Shown: positions 6,921-9,514 of the stretch, in pieces | How the letters are laid out: each line of letters begins with the position of its first letter | How positions within the stretch are numbered: position 1 is the stretch's first letter | DNA from: Actinomycetales bacterium UBA1383 | GTDB lineage: Bacteria > Actinomycetota > Actinomycetes > Actinomycetales > Actinomycetaceae | DNA: 9,514 nt | Direction of reading: 5' to 3' | Assembly: GCA_002305415.1 (NCBI GenBank) | Contig: DBQX01000120.1 | Coordinates: 1 to 9,514 of the forward strand | The notes under the pieces: generated by a model | What the model was told of the DNA's origin: nothing | The model's input: the letters and a program-made list of their open reading frames with translations, nothing else | Database searches by the model: none | Program-made: the position numbers and the translations under genes

Positions 6921-8213
6921 TCATGAGTCCGGGACCATCCGTGTCAGGGCTGCGATGACCCGATCCATCGTGTCACCGCCACGGCGCTCGTAGCCACCTG
7001 ACAGCAGTCTATGTACAAATCGCATCAGGGTTGGGTGGGGCAGACCGTACCGGGTGCAGGCCCGCATGATGGCGGGCTGCTCGATCAGCCGCACGAACCC
7101 CCGGCCGAGCGTGTAGTAGCCGCCCAGCTCGGCTTTCATGGCCGCGGGGTACGCGCCGAGGGCCTGCTCGCGACCCGCGACGGAGGTCCGCGCGAGCGCC
7201 TGTGCGACGACGTCGGCCGCGATCCGCCCGGACATGAGCGCGTACTCGATGCCCTCGCCGTTGAACGGCGACACCATGCCACCGGCGTCCCCGACGAGCA
7301 GGAGTCCGTCGCGGTACAGCGGCTGGCGATTGAACGCCATCGGAAGGGCCGCCGAGCGGAGCTCCCCCACCTGGTTCTCGGGGGTGAACTCCCAGCTCTC
7401 GGGCGCGTTGCGCATCCAGGTGCGGAAGAGGTCCTTGTAGTCCAGCCGCGTCGCGCGGGCCGTGGAACTGACGGAGCCGAGCCCGACGTTGACGGTGCCG
7501 TCACCGAGGGCGAAGATCCACCCGTAGCCGGGCAGGAGGTTCGAACGTTCCCGCGGGCCGTCCCAGAGTTCCAGCTGGGACTCCATCCACTCGTCGTCAT
7601 GGCGCGGGGAACGGAAGTAGGTGCGGACGGCCACGCCCATGGGCCTTCTCTCCGCGCGGGTCACCCCGATCGCGGTCGCCAGGCGGGCGGCGACGCCGCC
7701 GGCCTCGACGACGACCGGTGCGTGAAGTTCCGCGTCCTCCCCCCGGCTCCCGTCCGGGTTGGTGGTCCGCACCGAGACGCCCGTGACGCGGCCCGAGCGC
7801 TCGTCCCGCAACGGCCCGGTGGCGGCGGTGCCCTCGCGCAGGTCGGCACCCGAGCGCTGCGCGTGGCGGGCGAGCGTCTCGTCCAGTGCCGTGCGCGCCT
7901 TCGCCATCCCGTAGCTCGGGAAGGAGGGCAGCTCCGGCCACGGCAGCAGGATCTCGTGGCCGCCGCCGATCACCCGCAGCCCCTTGTTGCGCATCCAGCC
8001 GTCGGCGGGGTCCATGCCGACGCCCATCCGGATCAGCTCCCGCACCGCGCCCGGCGTGAGGCCGTCGCCGCAGACCTTGTCCCGCGGGAAGCGCGCCTTC
8101 TCGAGGAGGATGACCGAGTGGCCCAGCTGGGCGAGGTGGTGCGCGGCCGAGGAGCCCGCGGGCCCGGCGCCTACGACGATGACGTCCGCGTCATCCCCGG
8201 CGCTCCGAACCAC
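6921..8213 (-). CDS. menJ: Geranylgeranyl reductase family flavoprotein, probable menaquinone isoprenyl reductase (MenJ-like)
   Basis: This 430-residue FAD-dependent reductase belongs to the geranylgeranyl reductase family. The N-terminal dinucleotide fold has VVGAGPAGSSAA (13-24), followed by DKVCGDGLTP (45-54), typical of the family. The FAD ribityl-binding motif is LLVGDAGGMVSPFNGEGI (305-322). GVAVRTYFRSPRHDDEW (193-209) and LPMAFNRQP (290-298) resemble actinobacterial members. No transmembrane segment is evident; it may act at the membrane surface. Position 172 is Gly where the family's DG motif usually has Asp. The start is a GTG at 8213 with GAGGG 4 bases upstream; 81 bases separate it from menG. 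In Mycobacterium the family member MenJ (Rv0561c) reduces one menaquinone side-chain double bond and lies close to menG. The family also contains phospholipid and geranylgeranyl reductases, so the substrate is inferred from context and resemblance. Confidence 0.85.
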   Translation of the reverse strand: MVRSAGDDADVIVVGAGPAGSSAAHHLAQLGHSVILLEKARFPRDKVCGDGLTPGAVRELIRMGVGMDPADGWMRNKGLRVIGGGHEILLPWPELPSFPSYGMAKARTALDETLARHAQRSGADLREGTAATGPLRDERSGRVTGVSVRTTNPDGSRGEDAELHAPVVVEAGGVAARLATAIGVTRAERRPMGVAVRTYFRSPRHDDEWMESQLELWDGPRERSNLLPGYGWIFALGDGTVNVGLGSVSSTARATRLDYKDLFRTWMRNAPESWEFTPENQVGELRSAALPMAFNRQPLYRDGLLLVGDAGGMVSPFNGEGIEYALMSGRIAADVVAQALARTSVAGREQALGAYPAAMKAELGGYYTLGRGFVRLIEQPAIMRACTRYGLPHPTLMRFVHRLLSGGYERRGGDTMDRVIAALTRMVPDS

Positions 8214-8249
8214 GTCTCCCTCGCTTCCTCGTGCGGCGTTTGCGCTGGT

Positions 8250-8276
8250 GGGCGCATCGGCACGGCGTGTGCGCCC
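8250..8276. repeat. Perfect 7-base inverted repeat between menG and menJ
   Basis: The arms GGGCGCA (8250-8256) and TGCGCCC (8270-8276) are perfectly complementary and flank a 13-base loop, which could add a short CAC/GTG stem inside. The repeat begins 18 bases after the menG stop and ends 36 bases before the menJ-like GTG start. No run of T follows on the minus strand, so a classical intrinsic terminator is not supported. It could be an operator, an mRNA hairpin or a tail-less actinobacterial terminator. GC-rich DNA makes such repeats fairly easy to find by chance. Confidence 0.5.
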
Positions 8277-8277
8277 T

Positions 8278-8283
8278 ACTCTA
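8278..8283 (-). promoter_or_regulatory. Possible -10 hexamer (TAGAGT) upstream of menJ-nuo
   Basis: Minus-strand TAGAGT fits the actinobacterial -10 pattern TANNNT and is one of few such AT-containing hexamers in a very GC-rich gap. I see no convincing -35 element 16-19 bases upstream. If real, transcription would begin at or inside the inverted repeat and give a leader of about 60 bases. This is a weak prediction. Confidence 0.25.
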
Positions 8284-8294
8284 GTGCACGCCGG

Positions 8295-8996
8295 TCACGC
8301 GCCGAGGGGACGGAAGGCGCGGTGGATCGCCACGATGCCACCGCTGAGGTTGTGGTAGCCGACCCGGGTCCAGCCGTTCCCCTTCAGCCGCATGCCGAGG
8401 GCGCGCTGGTCCGGCCATTGGTCGATCGACTCGACGAGGTAGGTGTACGCGGCGTTGTTCGAGGAGACCACCTGCGCCAGCCGCGGCAGCACCTCGCGGA
8501 GGTAGAAGGTGTACACCTCGCGGAACGGCTTCCAGGTGGGCGTGGAGAACTCGCAGACCACGAGCCGCCCCCCGGGCTTCGTGACCCGCAGCATCTCCCG
8601 CAGCGCGGCGTCCACGTCGACGACGTTGCGCAGCCCGAACGAGATGGTGACCGCGTCGAAGCTCTTCTCGGCGAATGGCAGCGCCGTCGCGTCGCCCGCC
8701 ACGAACGGCAGGTCCGGCCGCCGCTGCTTGCCGACGGCGACCATGCCGGTGGAGAAGTCGCAGGGGACCACCTCGATGCCGGCGCTGGCCCACTCCTCCG
8801 TCGATGTCCCGGTGCCCGCGGCCAGGTCGAGGACGCGGTGGCCAGGCCGCGCGGCGACGGCGTCGCGCGTCACCCGCCGCCACCCGCGGTCCTGCCAGAG
8901 CGAGAGCACGTCGTTGGTCAGGTCGTACCTCCGGGCGACGTCGTCGAACATCCGCGCGACGTCGGACGGGTGCTTGGCGAGGGAGGCGCGCGTCAT
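8295..8996 (-). CDS. menG: Demethylmenaquinone methyltransferase (MenG/UbiE family)
   Basis: This 233-residue S-adenosylmethionine-dependent methyltransferase makes the final ring methylation of menaquinone (demethylmenaquinone to menaquinone). The N-terminal family segment is MFDDVARRYDLTNDVLS (16-32). SAM motif I is VLDLAAGTGT (55-64), followed by the acidic position in CDFSTGM (79-85), GDATALPF (101-108) and the UbiE/MenG signature ISFGLRN (118-124). KPGG follows, and the C-terminus ends SGGIVAIHRAF, as is usual. In an actinobacterium with menaquinone rather than ubiquinone, MenG is the better name than UbiE. The start is the ATG at 8996, giving the normal family length and a GGGGGAG site 9 bases upstream; the frame continues upstream into the protease gene, but that part has no family similarity. 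It lies 34 bases downstream of the protease gene and upstream of menJ and nuo on the same strand. Confidence 0.95.
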   Translation of the reverse strand: MTRASLAKHPSDVARMFDDVARRYDLTNDVLSLWQDRGWRRVTRDAVAARPGHRVLDLAAGTGTSTEEWASAGIEVVPCDFSTGMVAVGKQRRPDLPFVAGDATALPFAEKSFDAVTISFGLRNVVDVDAALREMLRVTKPGGRLVVCEFSTPTWKPFREVYTFYLREVLPRLAQVVSSNNAAYTYLVESIDQWPDQRALGMRLKGNGWTRVGYHNLSGGIVAIHRAFRPLGA

Positions 8997-9005
8997 GGGG
9001 TCATT

Positions 9006-9012
9006 CTCCCCC
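9006..9012 (-). promoter_or_regulatory. menG ribosome binding site
   Basis: GGGGGAG lies 9 bases before the menG ATG and supports the 233-residue start. A second ATG at 9004 is only 1 base from the same site and opens a 3-codon frame (Met-Thr-Pro-stop), so it is unlikely to be the main start. CCCC just before the menG ATG could pair with the GGGG of this site (4-base stem, 7-base loop), which might lower initiation. Confidence 0.55.
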
Positions 9013-9030
9013 AGGACGCGCGCCCCGCCG

Positions 9031-9513
9031 TCAGTCCGCGGTGCCGAGGACCGCGGTGACCTCCTCGAGGGTCCCGTCGCGGACCACCCCGAGGACCACC
9101 TGGGTACCGGGGCTGAACTGCCGGACGTACCCGGTGAGCGACTCCGAGCCCGAGACGGGCCGGCCGTCGATGGCGACGACGACGTCCCCCGTCTTGAGGC
9201 CGGCGTCGGCGGCCGCCGTCCCGGCCACGACCTCACGCAGCAGCGCGCCCGTGCGGGTGGTGCCGTCCACCTCGACCTGGGTGTCGGACGCCCCCACGCC
9301 GAGGTAGGCGTGCGAGGCGGTCCCGTCCGCGATGAGCTCGGACGCCACCCGCGCGGCGAGGTCGACGGGGATCGCGAAGCCGAGGCCGATCGAGCCGCTG
9401 GAGCCCGAGGAGAGGGTCGCGATCGACGAGGTGATCCCGATGACGCGGCCGGAGAGGTCGAAGATCGGGCCGCCGGAGTTGCCGGGGTTGATGGCGGCGT
9501 CGGTCTGGATGAA
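9031..9513 (-). CDS. HtrA/DegP-like trypsin-family serine protease with PDZ domain, 5'-truncated by window edge
   Basis: Only the last 160 residues are in the window; the start, any signal peptide or membrane anchor, and the catalytic His and Asp lie beyond 9514. The visible part opens with IQTDAAINPGNSGGPIF, the HtrA signature around the nucleophile serine (codon 9475-9477), followed by a Gly/Ser-rich loop and GLGFAIPVD, also typical. A PDZ domain follows, with AYLGVGAS as its start, then LKTGDVVVAIDGRPVSGSESL and a terminal VVLGVVRDG strand. In actinobacteria such proteases are mostly anchored or secreted and act in envelope protein quality control. The stop TGA is 34 bases upstream of menG, so co-transcription is possible, though no direct functional link to menaquinone is evident. 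Confidence 0.93.
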   Translation of the reverse strand, partial: FIQTDAAINPGNSGGPIFDLSGRVIGITSSIATLSSGSSGSIGLGFAIPVDLAARVASELIADGTASHAYLGVGASDTQVEVDGTTRTGALLREVVAGTAAADAGLKTGDVVVAIDGRPVSGSESLTGYVRQFSPGTQVVLGVVRDGTLEEVTAVLGTAD

Positions 9514-9514
9514 G

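Larger units (their letters stand above)
8214..8294 (-). other. Non-coding gap between menG and the MenJ-like gene
   Basis: These 81 bases are the longest non-coding stretch in the window. They hold a 7-base perfect inverted repeat (8250-8276), a TAGAGT hexamer just before it in transcription order, and the ribosome site of the downstream GTG start. Most neighbouring gene pairs overlap or are under 40 bases apart, so this is the likeliest place for internal control of menJ-nuo transcription. Confidence 0.6.

Noticed and set aside
8993..9004. Three-codon frame (Met-Thr-Pro-stop) whose stop overlaps the menG ATG
   Set aside because: The ribosome site is too close to its ATG (1 base) and well placed for menG; a leader peptide this short in this setting is more likely chance.
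7011..9059. 682-codon open frame on the plus strand spanning menJ, the gap and menG
   Set aside because: Its length is striking, but it covers two well-supported minus-strand genes and the gap between them, and its sequence is repetitive Ala/Gly/Arg/Val/Asp/Glu with no motif. Stop codons are rare on the complement of this codon usage, so length alone is weak evidence.
8997..9236. Upstream extension of the menG frame to 313 codons
   Set aside because: The added part lies in the PDZ-coding region of the protease gene and the next gap; MenG-family length and ribosome site support the start at 8996.

Overview
This window is a stretch of a high-GC actinobacterial chromosome (class Actinomycetes by gene content and sequence style; order not resolvable by eye). 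All real genes lie on the minus strand and are read from high to low coordinates. The base composition is uniformly GC-rich with G/C at almost every third codon position. I see no mobile element, tRNA, rRNA, CRISPR array or island-like change in composition.

Layout in transcription order: the 3' end of an HtrA-like serine protease with a PDZ domain (enters at 9514, stops at 9031); menG, demethylmenaquinone methyltransferase (8996-8295); a short non-coding gap with an inverted repeat and a weak promoter-like hexamer (8214-8294); a geranylgeranyl-reductase family flavoprotein, probably the menaquinone isoprenyl reductase MenJ (8213-6921); then the start of the NADH:menaquinone oxidoreductase (complex I, NDH-1) operon nuoA-B-C-D-E-F-G (6896 to 1). 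nuoG runs off the left edge after 583 codons. No stretch over 300 bases lacks a gene.

The genes form one functional theme. MenG makes the last ring methylation of menaquinone, MenJ probably saturates one isoprene unit of its side chain, and complex I reduces that menaquinone with electrons from NADH. Within the operon, nuoB/C, D/E, E/F and F/G overlap by 4 bases and nuoC/D by 1 base, so translation is probably coupled. nuoA and nuoB are the exception, separated by 13 bases that hold a strong ribosome binding site.

The window is mostly conserved housekeeping and I do not see a wholly new system. The most unusual signals are in NuoG: all four expected ligands of iron-sulfur cluster N7 are replaced, and about 59 extra residues sit between the third and fourth cysteines of cluster N4. 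Smaller points are an altered DG motif in the reductase, a Gln-to-Val change beside the quinone-site histidine of NuoD, a long disordered-looking NuoE tail, and the inverted repeat between menG and the reductase.
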